A DNA stretch of 19,568 bases from Porticoccus sp. (GCA_011049795.1 DRHD01000289.1:1-19568); one strand, 5' to 3'; numbered from the stretch's first letter, positions 1 to 8,564 are shown. Numbers and translations: made by a program. The notes: generated by a model from the letters alone, not told the origin.

Positions 1-1
1 G

Positions 2-1600
2 GTGTTAATTAATCTGGTGAGTAATGCGGTTAAGTTCACCGAAGAAGGCGAAGTGGTGGTGGCTGCCGAGTTGGGTTCAGTCACCAATGAAACTGTTGAG
101 ATCACCGTACAAGTTGCTAGTACTGGTACACCTGAAGACTTGATGGGCTGTGTTTTTAACACCTATTCACAGGCTGGAAGTGCAACGACGAGTAAGTTTG
201 ACGGAAAGAGTCTGGGTCTTACCATTTCTCAAGAGCTGATTAAACGCATGGGCGGGGTTATTAGTTTAGAGAGTAAGTCTGATGAGAGTTCTATTTTCTC
301 GTTCAGTGTGACGTTGCCGAAAGGTGAGCAGATTAAGCCCTGGCCTGAGATAACAGAAAATTTGCGGAACCTGAAAGTGCTTATCGTTGACAACAATCAA
401 ACGAACCAGTCTTACTTGAACAGAATGCTTGCGGATTGGGGTGTTGAGTGCCACCTTTGTTCAAGTGGTAACGAGGCGCTCACTTATTTGGATCAATCGG
501 CGGAGCAGGGGCATCAGTTTGATCTGGCGATCATAGACTACACCATGCCTGAAATGGATGGCGTGGCCTTGGCAAGCTGCATTCGACGTGACCAGAAATT
601 TTATAAACTGGCGTTGATTCTGATGAGCACCATATATCAGGAAAATGTAGAAGGATGTTTTGATGAGGTGATGATTAAGCCAATCCGGAAAAAAACACTA
701 TTGAGTAATATTATGGATACGATGGATAAACAAAAAGGTGTCGGGGGTGAATTTTCAACACAGGCAGCCGATGATGCGACGACAGGGACCACAGAAAAAA
801 TACTGAATGGAGTGATAGTGCTGTTAGTAGAGGATAACTTTGCAAATCAGAAAGTGGCATTGACTATGCTCAAGCACCTGGGTGCAGAGGTGGTGGTTGC
901 CAGTAGTGGTGAGGAGGCGATAGAAAAATTCCCTGAATGTTCCGCCAATATTATATTGATGGATTGTCAGATGCCCGGTATGGACGGCTATCAGACAACG
1001 GGCATGGTTAGGGCCATGGAGAAGGAGAGTGGGCAGCCAGAAATACCCATTATAGCGTTGACTGCGAATGCCATGCCGGAGGACAGGCAGCTGTGCTTAG
1101 ACAGCGGGATGAATGATTATATAACCAAACCTATCGAATACAATTTACTGGGAAAAACCATAATTAATAACTTGCAGTCAGCACCTAATACGCCCTCGAT
1201 GAACGAAGAAGGAAGCGCTGTTGACACTCAAGATAATAGCACTGAAAATGCACAGTTGGATGAAATTGGTAGTGGTATTGATTATGAAACTCTTTCTCAA
1301 TTAAAAAATATTTGTGAAGATGTTTCATTGTATGAACAGATTATTTCCATCTTTCTGGTCGAGGCTAAAAACCTGATGGCTGACCTTGATCGAGCCTATC
1401 AGTCAAAGGATTGTCCAATGGTGGAAAAAGCCGCCCATAGCTTAAAATCCAGTAGTAGAAATGTTGGAGCAAAGGCCTTGGGGCAGTTACTTGAAAACCT
1501 GGAGCTTCGTGCCAAGAAAAATACTCTGGAGAATATGGACGTGGTTTTCTCAGCGATTGGAACTGAATACCAAATCGTTGCCAGCAAGTTACAGCTTTGA
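2..1600 (+). CDS. Hybrid histidine kinase, C-terminal part (degenerate ATPase domain, two receivers, HPt); 5' end outside window
   Basis: The reading frame is open to the left edge, so the start is missing. The GTG at base 2 is an internal Val codon of the kinase N box (NLVSNAVKF), not a start. Residues below count from it. Domains in order: HATPase remnant 1-106; receiver 1 about 123-240 (acidic D130, phosphoacceptor D179, K226); receiver 2 about 271-390 (E277/D278, D321, T354, K376); HPt about 425-520 with phosphohistidine H479 in AAHSLKSSS. The ATPase part is eroded. The G1 motif DTGIG reads STGTP (Asp to Ser at 40), and the G2 motif GGTGLGL reads DGKSLGL (67-73). Receiver 1 has Asn131 in place of the second Mg-binding acid. 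Receiver 2 and HPt look fully functional. Family knowledge says the G1 Asp binds adenine, so autophosphorylation is doubtful. I infer a phosphorelay hub of BarA/GacS-like layout. Any sensor domain or phosphorylatable His lies outside the window. Confidence 0.9.
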   Translation: MLINLVSNAVKFTEEGEVVVAAELGSVTNETVEITVQVASTGTPEDLMGCVFNTYSQAGSATTSKFDGKSLGLTISQELIKRMGGVISLESKSDESSIFSFSVTLPKGEQIKPWPEITENLRNLKVLIVDNNQTNQSYLNRMLADWGVECHLCSSGNEALTYLDQSAEQGHQFDLAIIDYTMPEMDGVALASCIRRDQKFYKLALILMSTIYQENVEGCFDEVMIKPIRKKTLLSNIMDTMDKQKGVGGEFSTQAADDATTGTTEKILNGVIVLLVEDNFANQKVALTMLKHLGAEVVVASSGEEAIEKFPECSANIILMDCQMPGMDGYQTTGMVRAMEKESGQPEIPIIALTANAMPEDRQLCLDSGMNDYITKPIEYNLLGKTIINNLQSAPNTPSMNEEGSAVDTQDNSTENAQLDEIGSGIDYETLSQLKNICEDVSLYEQIISIFLVEAKNLMADLDRAYQSKDCPMVEKAAHSLKSSSRNVGAKALGQLLENLELRAKKNTLENMDVVFSAIGTEYQIVASKLQL

Positions 1601-1731
1601 GGTTTTAGTTGCCAGTGTTACGGGAAGGTTGATTTTCGCTGGATTCAATGGTGATATTTTGAGTGTTAATATCTAATAAATCAATAGGTTGGGTGTGATA
1701 GTTTTGGTCTAATAGTTTGGCTCATGCCTGC

Positions 1732-3459
1732 TTAGGTTTCGATAAATTGGGCGATTCTCTGATTCAGTTCCAATGGGTTAAATGGTTTGGATATGTAGGT
1801 GTTTATACCTGCATCATTCAGGTCTGACTGGTCACTTGCTTTGGTTGATGCCGTCAGTGCGATGATGGGTAATTGTTGATACTTTTCATTCGGTAGTGCA
1901 CGTATGTTTTTGGCCGCAGTGTAGCCATCCATGACTGGCATGTGTAAGTCCATCAATACTACGGCGTAGTCCTTCTCTTTTACTTTATCGATGGCAACGG
2001 CACCATTTTCTGCAATATCGACAGTCAAACCCCACTTTGTTAGAAATTTGGTCGCTACCATCTGGTTAACTAGGCTGTCTTCTACCAGCAGAACATTCAC
2101 CGGTTCAAAATGCTCAATGAGATCTTGATCGTCGGGGGTATTCCCAGCTGTTATGCTGCTCTCCGAGCTCGTTTCAAATTGTAATGTGAAAGAAAAAATA
2201 GAACCCTTGCCCAGTATACTTTTGACCTGAATGGAGCTGCCTTGTAATTCTAGAAGTTGCCTTGTAATCGCCAGGCCGAGACCGGTGCCACCGAATTTTC
2301 GGGTAGTATTGGCATCGGATTGCGTGAAGTTGTCGAAGATTGTGTCAATTTTATCTTTATGAATACCGATCCCCGTATCTTCAATAGCAAAGTTAATAGC
2401 CCAGCGTTCATCCGTATCTTGTTTTGATGTGATGGTAAGGGTAACTTTACCGCTCTCAGTAAATTTTATGGCATTTCCTATTAAGTTTAGTAGCACCTGA
2501 GAAAGGCGCGTTGGGTCACCGATGATTATATTCGGGAAGCCTGATTCCGTGACGATATGTAAGGATATTTTCTTGTCATAAGCCCTCATATTGAGAGACT
2601 TGTTTATATTGTGTATCACTTCATTAAGGCTGAATTCAGTTTGTTCAATATTGAGTTTTCCCGCCTGAATTTTATTGTAATCAAGGATATCATCGATCAA
2701 AACCAGAAGGTTTTCTCCGGAAAATTTCAGAGTATTCAGGTTTTCAATTTGGTCTTTTCGGGGTGATTCCTGAAGAAGCAGGTTGGTCAATCCGATGACC
2801 GCGTTCATGGGCGTTCGGATTTCATGGCTCATGGTTGATAGGAAGTTGGTTTTTGTGAGGGCTGTTTGAAGGGCATTTTCTTTGGCCTCAATGAGAGCCT
2901 TTTGTTCATTTTTCCGTTCGGTGATGTCTCGGACAACAGCAATGAAAGTTGCTCCTCGTTGTGTCACCACCTTGCTAATGGTTAAGTCTATGGGGAAAAC
3001 ATCACCTGAGTTGTTTACCGCGATGGTCTCATAGGCGGGCCCAGTTGAAGTGCCGTTAAAATACTGATCATAAATCGTTGGAAACGTCTCTTTATCAGCC
3101 TGGCTTAGTGATTCAATAGAGCAGCCAGCCATGTTTTTTCTGGAAGTCTGAAACATCTTCTCCATGGCGAGATTGAAATGAAGTATTTGACCATTTTCAT
3201 CGTAGGTGACGACACCCTCAACGATGTTTTTCATGACCATTGACAGGTAGGATTCACTCTCTCTCTGCACTTGTCTGTTGAGTGTCTGTAGCTCTTCTGA
3301 CATCCGTTGTATGTCGTGTTCTTGGTTGTTTTTTTCGTGATCCGTTTCTTCGTAGGTTTTACTTACTACGGCCAGCAATACCTCAAGAGGGTAATTTCCA
3401 TCGGATGAATTCTGTTTAAGTTGTTTGATCTGATGTTTTAGCCGTGTATGCATGTTCAT
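1732..3459 (-). CDS. PAS-domain hybrid sensor histidine kinase/response regulator (soluble)
   Basis: This is a complete hybrid kinase of about 575 residues with no membrane segment or signal peptide, so it is predicted cytoplasmic. Order: N-terminal coiled-coil-like stretch (about 5-75), PAS domain (about 75-180, ending in VVRDITERK), HisKA with phosphorylatable His at about 212 (STMSHEIRTPMNAVIGL), HATPase with intact N box (LIGNAIKFT), G1 (EDTGIGI) and G2 (GGTGLGL), then one receiver with VEDS, phosphoacceptor Asp about 504 (LMDLHMP) and Lys about 558 (SKPF). It carries no HPt, so relay output needs a separate HPt protein. Start choice: an ATG 15 bases further upstream (3474) has no ribosome binding site. 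The ATG at 3459 has AGGA at 3469-3466 with a six-base gap, so I place the start there (MNMHTRLKHQ). The gene converges with the truncated hybrid kinase to its left, 131 bases away, and no clear terminator lies between them. The signal sensed by the PAS domain is unknown. Confidence 0.93.
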   Translation of the reverse strand: MNMHTRLKHQIKQLKQNSSDGNYPLEVLLAVVSKTYEETDHEKNNQEHDIQRMSEELQTLNRQVQRESESYLSMVMKNIVEGVVTYDENGQILHFNLAMEKMFQTSRKNMAGCSIESLSQADKETFPTIYDQYFNGTSTGPAYETIAVNNSGDVFPIDLTISKVVTQRGATFIAVVRDITERKNEQKALIEAKENALQTALTKTNFLSTMSHEIRTPMNAVIGLTNLLLQESPRKDQIENLNTLKFSGENLLVLIDDILDYNKIQAGKLNIEQTEFSLNEVIHNINKSLNMRAYDKKISLHIVTESGFPNIIIGDPTRLSQVLLNLIGNAIKFTESGKVTLTITSKQDTDERWAINFAIEDTGIGIHKDKIDTIFDNFTQSDANTTRKFGGTGLGLAITRQLLELQGSSIQVKSILGKGSIFSFTLQFETSSESSITAGNTPDDQDLIEHFEPVNVLLVEDSLVNQMVATKFLTKWGLTVDIAENGAVAIDKVKEKDYAVVLMDLHMPVMDGYTAAKNIRALPNEKYQQLPIIALTASTKASDQSDLNDAGINTYISKPFNPLELNQRIAQFIET

Positions 3460-3474
3460 TTTGGATCCTGTCAT

Positions 3475-3510
3475 TTTTTATAGTTATTAAATGGTGTTTT
3501 TATAGTTATT
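3475..3510 (-). repeat. Two perfect 14-bp direct repeats upstream of the PAS hybrid kinase gene
   Basis: AATAACTATAAAAA (read on the - strand) occurs exactly twice, at 3475-3488 and 3497-3510. The period is 22 bp, about two helical turns. The copies lie directly before the kinase start codon, in the expected promoter and leader region. They could be tandem regulator half-sites, and each contains a TATAAA-like -10 candidate. Function is inferred only. Confidence 0.6.
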
Positions 3511-3638
3511 CAACAGTTGTGTGTACTCGCCCGAGCTGAGTGAAAAATATCATTCAGGACAATTTATTTGTTAGCTAAACGACCCAGTATAAAAAAACTG
3601 GTAGGGCAAGGGAACAACAATGTCATCTGTATATGTTA

Positions 3639-3663
3639 TCACCGATATATTTCACCGATATAT
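3639..3663. repeat. 12-bp near-tandem direct repeat
   Basis: TCACCGATATAT is present at 3639-3650 and again at 3652-3663 with one base between, giving a 13-bp period. No function can be assigned. Confidence 0.6.
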
Positions 3664-3774
3664 GTCATTGATAAAGGCTGTTTCGTTTGTTTGCGATTGA
3701 GCTGTAGACTGGCCTTTTTGAATGTTTGATCCTACCTGCACAGTGTCAGAACATTGTAGTGTCGGGAAACAGTG

Positions 3775-3808
3775 GTCCCCAAGAAACGGTAGTCCCCAAA
3801 AAGCGGTA
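3775..3808. repeat. 17-bp tandem repeat, two copies with two mismatches
   Basis: Copies at 3775-3791 and 3792-3808 share 15 of 17 bases. Both start GTCCCCAA and end CGGTA. A weaker third resemblance (GTGTCGGGAAACAGTG) lies just to the left, near 3758-3774. They may be protein-binding iterons upstream of galU or a local duplication. Confidence 0.55.
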
Positions 3809-3994
3809 AAGCCGGGAGGTGTCTTGTTGTGAGAAGACAAGCAGTCCGTGACAGCGCTCACTGCGTCTTTAATTAAATGGCCTAAAAATGGTGGCGAAAG
3901 TGCTTATATGGTATCTTGCAAAGCTATCAGATTCTCTGGCAGAGGTTGTTGCAGCCGGGTGATTTATTGTACACATTAAGACAGGTTTTTAGGG

Positions 3995-4930
3995 ATGAAA
4001 TCATCAGTTGTTAGTAAAGCAGTCATTCCCGTAGCGGGTCTTGGCACTCGTATGTTGCCCGCTACCAAGGCTATTCCGAAAGAGATGCTGCCAGTGGTGG
4101 ACAAGCCGCTCATTCAATATGTGGTGAGTGAGGCTATTACTGCTGGAATAACAGAAATTGTATTGGTGACTCATGCGAGTAAAAACTCTATTGAGAATCA
4201 CTTTGATACAAGTTTCGAACTTGAGGCCCAGCTTGAAAAACGTGTTAAACGTCAGCTTCTCGATGAGGTGCGGGCCATCGTTCCAGAGGGTGTCACGGTC
4301 ATCTCAGTAAGACAGTCCTATGCCAAGGGGCTTGGCCATGCTATTAGTTGTGCCAGGCCGGTTATTGGCGATTCACCGTTTGCTATTTTGTTGCCAGATG
4401 TACTGGTGAATCAATACCAGTCAAACCTGGCTGTCGATAATTTAGCTGCCATGATCAATAATTTTTCATCCACAGGCCATAGCCAGATCATGGTTGAAGC
4501 GGTACCTTGGGAAAGCGTGAATAAATATGGTGTGGTGGATTGCAACGGTGTTGAGTTATTGGGCGGTGGTGTGGCCAGAATTGATGCGATGGTAGAGAAG
4601 CCAACTCAAGAGAATGCCCCTTCCAATATGGCGGTTGTAGGCCGTTATGTGGTTCCTCCAACCATTTGGGCTCTCTTGGACAAAACACCTATGGGTGTTG
4701 GGGGTGAGGTTCAGTTGACAGACGCCCTTGAGGAGCTATTGCACCATGAAGTGGTGGAAGCCTACCGAATTATGGGGCGAAGCCATGATTGTGGGAGTAA
4801 GCTTGGATATATGCAGGCCAATATTGCTTATGCGCTGCAGCATGATGAAATTGGTGATGAGTTAAGGGAATATCTACACAGCCTTGAGCATAAGGCCACA
4901 GTGGTAGAGCTGGATAGTTCCAGGCATTAG
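3995..4930 (+). CDS. galU: UTP--glucose-1-phosphate uridylyltransferase
   Basis: This enzyme makes UDP-glucose from UTP and glucose-1-phosphate in the cytoplasm, feeding lipopolysaccharide, exopolysaccharide and galactose metabolism. The 311-residue length fits the family (E. coli GalU 302). The N-terminal nucleotide-binding signature [19 protein letters not shown] spans about residues 15-33. It is followed by [14 protein letters not shown], the metal/nucleotide region LLPDV (D135), the sugar-binding VEKP (about 200-203), and the C-terminal QLTDA and [11 protein letters not shown] motifs. The intact GTR motif near residue 18 argues for GalU rather than the GalF paralogue, whose motif differs. 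The start ATG is preceded by ACAGG nine bases upstream. A strong intrinsic terminator follows the stop by 18 bases, so galU probably forms its own transcript, although the downstream phosphomannomutase gene is close enough for readthrough. Confidence 0.96.
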   Translation: MKSSVVSKAVIPVAGLGTRMLPATKAIPKEMLPVVDKPLIQYVVSEAITAGITEIVLVTHASKNSIENHFDTSFELEAQLEKRVKRQLLDEVRAIVPEGVTVISVRQSYAKGLGHAISCARPVIGDSPFAILLPDVLVNQYQSNLAVDNLAAMINNFSSTGHSQIMVEAVPWESVNKYGVVDCNGVELLGGGVARIDAMVEKPTQENAPSNMAVVGRYVVPPTIWALLDKTPMGVGGEVQLTDALEELLHHEVVEAYRIMGRSHDCGSKLGYMQANIAYALQHDEIGDELREYLHSLEHKATVVELDSSRH

Positions 4931-4948
4931 AGACAGAGGATATTGACC

Positions 4949-4977
4949 AGCCCATACCATTGGTATGGGCTTTTTTA
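4949..4977 (+). terminator. Intrinsic terminator of galU
   Basis: A perfect stem (GCCCATACC at 4950-4958 against GGTATGGGC at 4962-4970, extendable by one A-T pair) encloses an ATT loop. Six T residues (4971-4976) follow directly. Confidence 0.93.
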
Positions 4978-5002
4978 TATGGACAATTTATATGGATAAG
5001 AA

Positions 5003-6349
5003 ATGAAGATTAATGGTTTTAAGGCCTACGATATTCGCGGGAAACTTGGTGAAGACCTGACCCCTGAAACGGTTTACCTGATTGGCCGAGCCTATGCTCG
5101 TTGGCTTGCCCCAGAAACAGTTGTGATTGGTGGTGATATAAGAACGTCTAGCGCGACCTTGAAGTGTGCGCTGGCGAACGGCCTCAGAGATGAGGGTGTT
5201 GATGTGTTAGATATTGGGCTTTGCGGTACAGAAGAAATCTATTTTGCGACAGACCATCTTCAGGTCGGGGGCGGCATTATGGTGACGGCAAGTCACAATC
5301 CGATCGATTATAACGGCATGAAGTTGGTGAGAGAGGGCGCTAGGCCCATTAGTGCGGATACAGGTTTGCTGGAGATTCAGAAAATTGCTGAAGAGTCGGT
5401 TTTTCCCGCAACGGGTAATGATGAACGAGGTAGCTATCGGCGGGTGAGCTGCTCCGATGCCTATATTGAACATCTTCTGACCTATGTGGATAGGTCTAAG
5501 TTAAAGCCTTTAAAAATAGTCGTTAATGCAGGTAATGGCACAGCAGGTCCAGTGCTAGATGCACTGCAAAGCCATCTACCCTTTGAATTTATTAAAGTTA
5601 ATCACGAACCCGATGGAACCTTTCCTAACGGTATTCCTAACCCTCTGCTACCAGAGAGTCGTCACCACACGACAGATGCGGTTAGGGAGCATGGAGCAGA
5701 TTTTGGGATAGCCTGGGACGGTGATTTTGATCGCTGTTTTTTGTTTGATGAAAACGGTGAATTTATAGAAGGCTACTATATTGTTGGGTTGTTGGCTGAG
5801 GCTTTTCTTCGTAAACACCCCGGTGAAAAAATTGTTCATGACCCTCGATTACTGTGGAATACCGAATCTGTTTGTGAGCAATTTGGAGGTACCCCTATAC
5901 AAAGTAAATGTGGACATGCATTTATTAAGCAAGTGATGCGTGAGCAAGATGCAGTCTATGGTGGTGAAATGAGCGCCCATCATTATTTTCGTGATTTCTT
6001 TTACTGTGATAGCGGGATGATCCCCTGGTTGTTGGTGGCTGAATTAATTAGTGATACGGGAAGCAGCCTATCATCCATGATTCAGCCCAGAATCGATGAG
6101 TACCCTTGTTCTGGTGAAATTAACCATCAAGTTGATAATGCCCAGAGTTTACTAGCGAAGCTGAAAAGCCACTATTCGCCTGATGCTAAAAGTATTGATC
6201 AGTCTGATGGCCTTAGTATGTCGTTTGATGGATGGCGTTTTAACTTGCGCAGCAGTAACACTGAGCCTGTGGTCAGACTCAATGTGGAAGCCACCGCTTT
6301 CGAGCTGATGGAGAATAAAACAAAAGAGTTACTGGCATGGTTGGTCTGA
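5003..6349 (+). CDS. manB: Phosphomannomutase (alpha-D-phosphohexomutase family)
   Basis: It interconverts mannose-6-phosphate and mannose-1-phosphate, the step leading to GDP-mannose and its derivatives for surface polysaccharide. All four family signatures are present in 448 residues: catalytic phosphoserine loop TASHNP (S97), Mg-binding DGDFDR (239-244), sugar-specificity loop [10 protein letters not shown] (about 320-329), and phosphate-binding RSSNTEP (416-422). The GEMSAHH loop matches phosphomannomutase (CpsG/ManB, AlgC-like) rather than a phosphoglucosamine mutase, but AlgC-type dual phosphogluco/phosphomannomutase activity cannot be excluded. The start ATG has GGA six bases upstream, inside the second copy of a 13-bp duplication (4974-4986 and 4987-4999, one mismatch). 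It lies 72 bases after galU, with galU's terminator in between. Pathway context (UDP-glucose and GDP-mannose precursors side by side) supports an envelope role. The symbol manB is used in the CpsG/ManB sense. Confidence 0.93.
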   Translation: MKINGFKAYDIRGKLGEDLTPETVYLIGRAYARWLAPETVVIGGDIRTSSATLKCALANGLRDEGVDVLDIGLCGTEEIYFATDHLQVGGGIMVTASHNPIDYNGMKLVREGARPISADTGLLEIQKIAEESVFPATGNDERGSYRRVSCSDAYIEHLLTYVDRSKLKPLKIVVNAGNGTAGPVLDALQSHLPFEFIKVNHEPDGTFPNGIPNPLLPESRHHTTDAVREHGADFGIAWDGDFDRCFLFDENGEFIEGYYIVGLLAEAFLRKHPGEKIVHDPRLLWNTESVCEQFGGTPIQSKCGHAFIKQVMREQDAVYGGEMSAHHYFRDFFYCDSGMIPWLLVAELISDTGSSLSSMIQPRIDEYPCSGEINHQVDNAQSLLAKLKSHYSPDAKSIDQSDGLSMSFDGWRFNLRSSNTEPVVRLNVEATAFELMENKTKELLAWLV

Positions 6350-6637
6350 ACGGCTGTAGTCTAGTCTGGACAATTCACTGGTAACTTCAGGCTCTTTTGT
6401 CTCCACTGTCTCCACGTGGGCTACACTGTCTCTATGGGATTGAAAAATCAGGCCACGGCGTATCTTAGGGGCTTTAAATAGTAAATAGGAGGCATCTTAG
6501 CTCACTTCACCTACCATTATTCTCTTTATAATTGCCCAGCCACGCTGAAGTTATTAATTCTATTAAGAGCCTCTTTTTCCCATTATTCATTTTGATGTAG
6601 ATGGTTAGGGGGCATGAGTAGTGGCAGGAAATAGTTG
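6350..6637. other. Intergenic region between manB and the TIGR01777 gene
   Basis: I see no gene, no clear promoter and no convincing terminator in these 288 bases. The only structure noticed is a 9-bp tandem TGTCTCCAC (6398-6406 and 6407-6415) with a partial third copy TGTCTCTA at about 6429. Confidence 0.4.
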
Positions 6638-7552
6638 ATGGAAAACAAAACAATTTTAGTCACTGGGGCTACAGGTTTTATAGGTACTCATTTTTGCCAG
6701 AAAGCCCAGCAGCAGGGTTACCGGGTGATCGCTTTTACCCGAAGCCTTGATAAGGCCCACCACCGATTACCGGGTGTGACCGCCATCCAAAACCTCACAG
6801 AACTTTCCTCAATGGACAAGGTTGATTATGTGGTCAATCTTGCGGGAGAGCCTCTGGTATCTGGTCGTTGGAATGTCGAAAGAAAACAGGCTTTTCTTGA
6901 GAGTCGAGTGGGGCTTACAAATAGACTGTTTGAATATTTCCAGACAGTACCCGAGCCACCTAAAACCTTAATTAGTGGCTCAGCTGCTGGATACTACGGC
7001 CCGCATGGTGGCAAGCTACTCGATGAGGCGGCGAAACATCACAACAGCTATTCTCACTACCTATGTTCGGAGTGGGAGCATAGTGCCTTACAGTTTAACC
7101 AGCTTGGGACAAGAGTTTGTTGCTTGCGAACAGCTATTGTTTTGGGGGCTGAAGAGGGTGCGCTTGGACGGATGTTGACCCCTTTCAGGTTGGGGCTCGG
7201 TGGTCGACTCGGGACCGGCAAACAATGGATGCCCTGGATTCATATAGAGGATGTGGTTGCTCTTATTTTTCATTGTTTTAAGCGCAGTGATATTAAGGGC
7301 GGCATCAATGCTTCATCACCCAATCCAGTCACCAATAGGCAGTTTAGTAAAACCTTGGGCTCTGTATTGTCTCGACCCGCAATATTACCGATGCCATCAC
7401 CGTTGGCACGGCTATTATTTGGTGAAATGGCAGACGAGCTGTTGTTAACGGGGCAGCGTGTAGTTCCCCGGAAGGCGTTAGAGTCAGGTTTTGAGTTCAT
7501 CTACCCGGAGCTTCGCCCGGCTTTGGAACAGCTACTCTTTGAGAAGCCATAG
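6638..7552 (+). CDS. TIGR01777 family NAD(P)-dependent epimerase/oxidoreductase (YfcH-like, DUF1731 C-terminus)
   Basis: This is an atypical short-chain dehydrogenase of 304 residues. The N-terminal Rossmann dinucleotide motif TGATGFIG starts near residue 9. The family-characteristic segments VVNLAGEP (about 67-74), LISGSAAGYYG (about 112-122) and PWIHIEDVV (about 199-207) are all present. The C-terminal section (from about 245) is the DUF1731-like tail with ALESGFEF. The exact substrate is not established for this family; E. coli YfcH and human SDR39U1 are relatives. A TTG at 6635 could extend the protein by one residue. I choose the ATG at 6638 because AGGA at 6626-6629 is eight bases away. 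The gene converges with thpR, ending 21 bases from it, and appears monocistronic. Confidence 0.92.
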   Translation: MENKTILVTGATGFIGTHFCQKAQQQGYRVIAFTRSLDKAHHRLPGVTAIQNLTELSSMDKVDYVVNLAGEPLVSGRWNVERKQAFLESRVGLTNRLFEYFQTVPEPPKTLISGSAAGYYGPHGGKLLDEAAKHHNSYSHYLCSEWEHSALQFNQLGTRVCCLRTAIVLGAEEGALGRMLTPFRLGLGGRLGTGKQWMPWIHIEDVVALIFHCFKRSDIKGGINASSPNPVTNRQFSKTLGSVLSRPAILPMPSPLARLLFGEMADELLLTGQRVVPRKALESGFEFIYPELRPALEQLLFEKP

Positions 7553-7573
7553 TCCTTACTCTGTCCGATGTCT

Positions 7574-8155
7574 TTATTTCTTTTTTATCCGTGATGGGGT
7601 GGATTTATTCAGTGCTGTTTTTGCTCGCGGGATGTAGACGGTGCTTGTATCTATGCGTTGGCTTTCGTAAAGAATGACCTCTGATACCATCATGTCTATT
7701 GGTGGGTTGAGCGCTATGGCGAGGTGCTCTTTATTGTATTTCATTCTTGCCAGAGTGACGTGCGGTCTAAAAGGGCGTGTCATACCAGGAAAACCTTGCT
7801 GTTCAAGCGCTTGTTGTAATTGGCGGTGAAGGGAGCGGAGTTGACTGGAGGGCTCGGGCAGTGCTGTGATTATCCGACTCTGAGCGTCTGGAAACCGTTC
7901 AATCGCTGTTAGTTTCAAGTATATGGGTGTGTGTTGAATCTGCTGCACCGCCTCAGTAGCATCAACCACCTGTGTGGAATCCAGCTGTCCAAGAAAAGCT
8001 AGCGTTAAATGACGGTTGTTTATAGGTGTATATCTAATTCTGGACGATTCATATTGTTCATCAAGCTGCTGGCAGTATTTATCCAATGAGTGATTGGCCG
8101 CAGAGGGTATGGGCAGTGCAATAAATAGTCGTTTAGACGAAGCGTGCTCATTCAC
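7574..8155 (-). CDS. thpR: RNA 2',3'-cyclic phosphodiesterase (2H phosphoesterase, LigT/ThpR family)
   Basis: Members open 2',3'-cyclic phosphate ends of RNA (historically the 2'-5' RNA ligase LigT). The two family-defining HxTx motifs are present and correctly spaced in 193 residues: H49-L-T51 (NRHLTLAFLG) and H132-V-T134 (RPHVTLARMK). The N-terminus RLFIALPIP is typical. The start is taken as GTG at 8155-8153, because no in-frame ATG precedes the conserved RLFIALP segment. There is no obvious ribosome binding site, so the start is the least certain part. The basic tail (about 175-193, ending RIKKK) is somewhat longer than the core domain needs. It lies 37 bases downstream of queD on the same strand, so the two are probably cotranscribed. 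Confidence 0.93.
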   Translation of the reverse strand: MNEHASSKRLFIALPIPSAANHSLDKYCQQLDEQYESSRIRYTPINNRHLTLAFLGQLDSTQVVDATEAVQQIQHTPIYLKLTAIERFPDAQSRIITALPEPSSQLRSLHRQLQQALEQQGFPGMTRPFRPHVTLARMKYNKEHLAIALNPPIDMMVSEVILYESQRIDTSTVYIPRAKTALNKSTPSRIKKK

Positions 8156-8192
8156 AGTAATATTTTAGTGCACAGGAGCACCCTATCAAGTG

Positions 8193-8564
8193 CTAGTCGC
8201 CACTGTAGGAACAGCCTGAAGTACAAGTTTCACGGATTTGTACCTTGCTGAGCTCGGGTAGTATCGGTTTTAGTTCAGCCCAGATCCAGCGAGCAATGTT
8301 TTCACTGGTTGGGTTTTCAAGTCCTTTGATGTCATTGAGGTAGCGGTGATCGAGTCGATCACAAATAGGTTTAAAACGTATTTTTAGGTCACCAAAGTCA
8401 ATAACCCAGCCAGTGGTTTCTCCAACATCACCGCTGAGATAGATTGTGACGTGATAGGAATGACCATGCAGTCTGGCACACTTGTGTCCCTCGGGAACAT
8501 TGGGTAGCAAATGGGCAGCTTCGAAGGTGAATTCTTTAAAAATTTCCATACTAATCTCAGTCAT
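8193..8564 (-). CDS. queD: 6-carboxytetrahydropterin synthase
   Basis: It converts dihydroneopterin triphosphate to 6-carboxy-5,6,7,8-tetrahydropterin, an early step of queuosine (and preQ1) synthesis. At 123 residues it matches single-domain QueD. Zinc ligands are H18 (FEAAHLLP), H33 and H35 (LHGHSY). The likely catalytic Cys is C29 ([11 protein letters not shown]), with D72/H73 (RLDHRYLND) and E112 ([10 protein letters not shown]) completing the active site. ENPTSENIA is the conserved substrate-binding stretch. Two starts are possible. The first ATG (8564) lacks a ribosome binding site. The second (8549, MEIFKEF) has GAG six bases upstream and would align better with the E. coli N-terminus. 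I keep the longer form but am unsure. No preQ1 riboswitch-like structure is seen upstream. Divergent from the tRNA operon. Confidence 0.94.
   Translation of the reverse strand: MTEISMEIFKEFTFEAAHLLPNVPEGHKCARLHGHSYHVTIYLSGDVGETTGWVIDFGDLKIRFKPICDRLDHRYLNDIKGLENPTSENIARWIWAELKPILPELSKVQIRETCTSGCSYSGD

Larger units (their letters stand above)
3511..3994. other. Gene-free intergenic region between the divergent kinase gene and galU
   Basis: No convincing gene is seen in these roughly 480 bases. The stretch must hold the promoters for the leftward kinase gene and for galU, but I cannot place a good -35/-10 pair. It contains short repeats, described separately: a 12-bp duplicate at 3639-3663 and a near-perfect 17-bp tandem at 3775-3808. 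A small inverted repeat CCAGT/ACTGG lies at 3584-3601 around an A-rich loop. For galU, ACAGG at 3981-3985 is a possible ribosome binding site. Confidence 0.5.

Noticed and set aside
3775..3808. CRISPR-like repeats
   Set aside because: The repeat units are directly adjacent without spacers, and there are no cas genes in the window.
3652..3861. 69-codon open frame on the - strand in the kinase-galU gap
   Set aside because: It begins with GTG, lacks a ribosome binding site, overlaps the short tandem repeats and shows no recognisable domain, so it is probably a chance frame.
8193..8564. preQ1 riboswitch in front of queD
   Set aside because: The short leader shows no compact hairpin plus A-rich tail typical of preQ1 aptamers.
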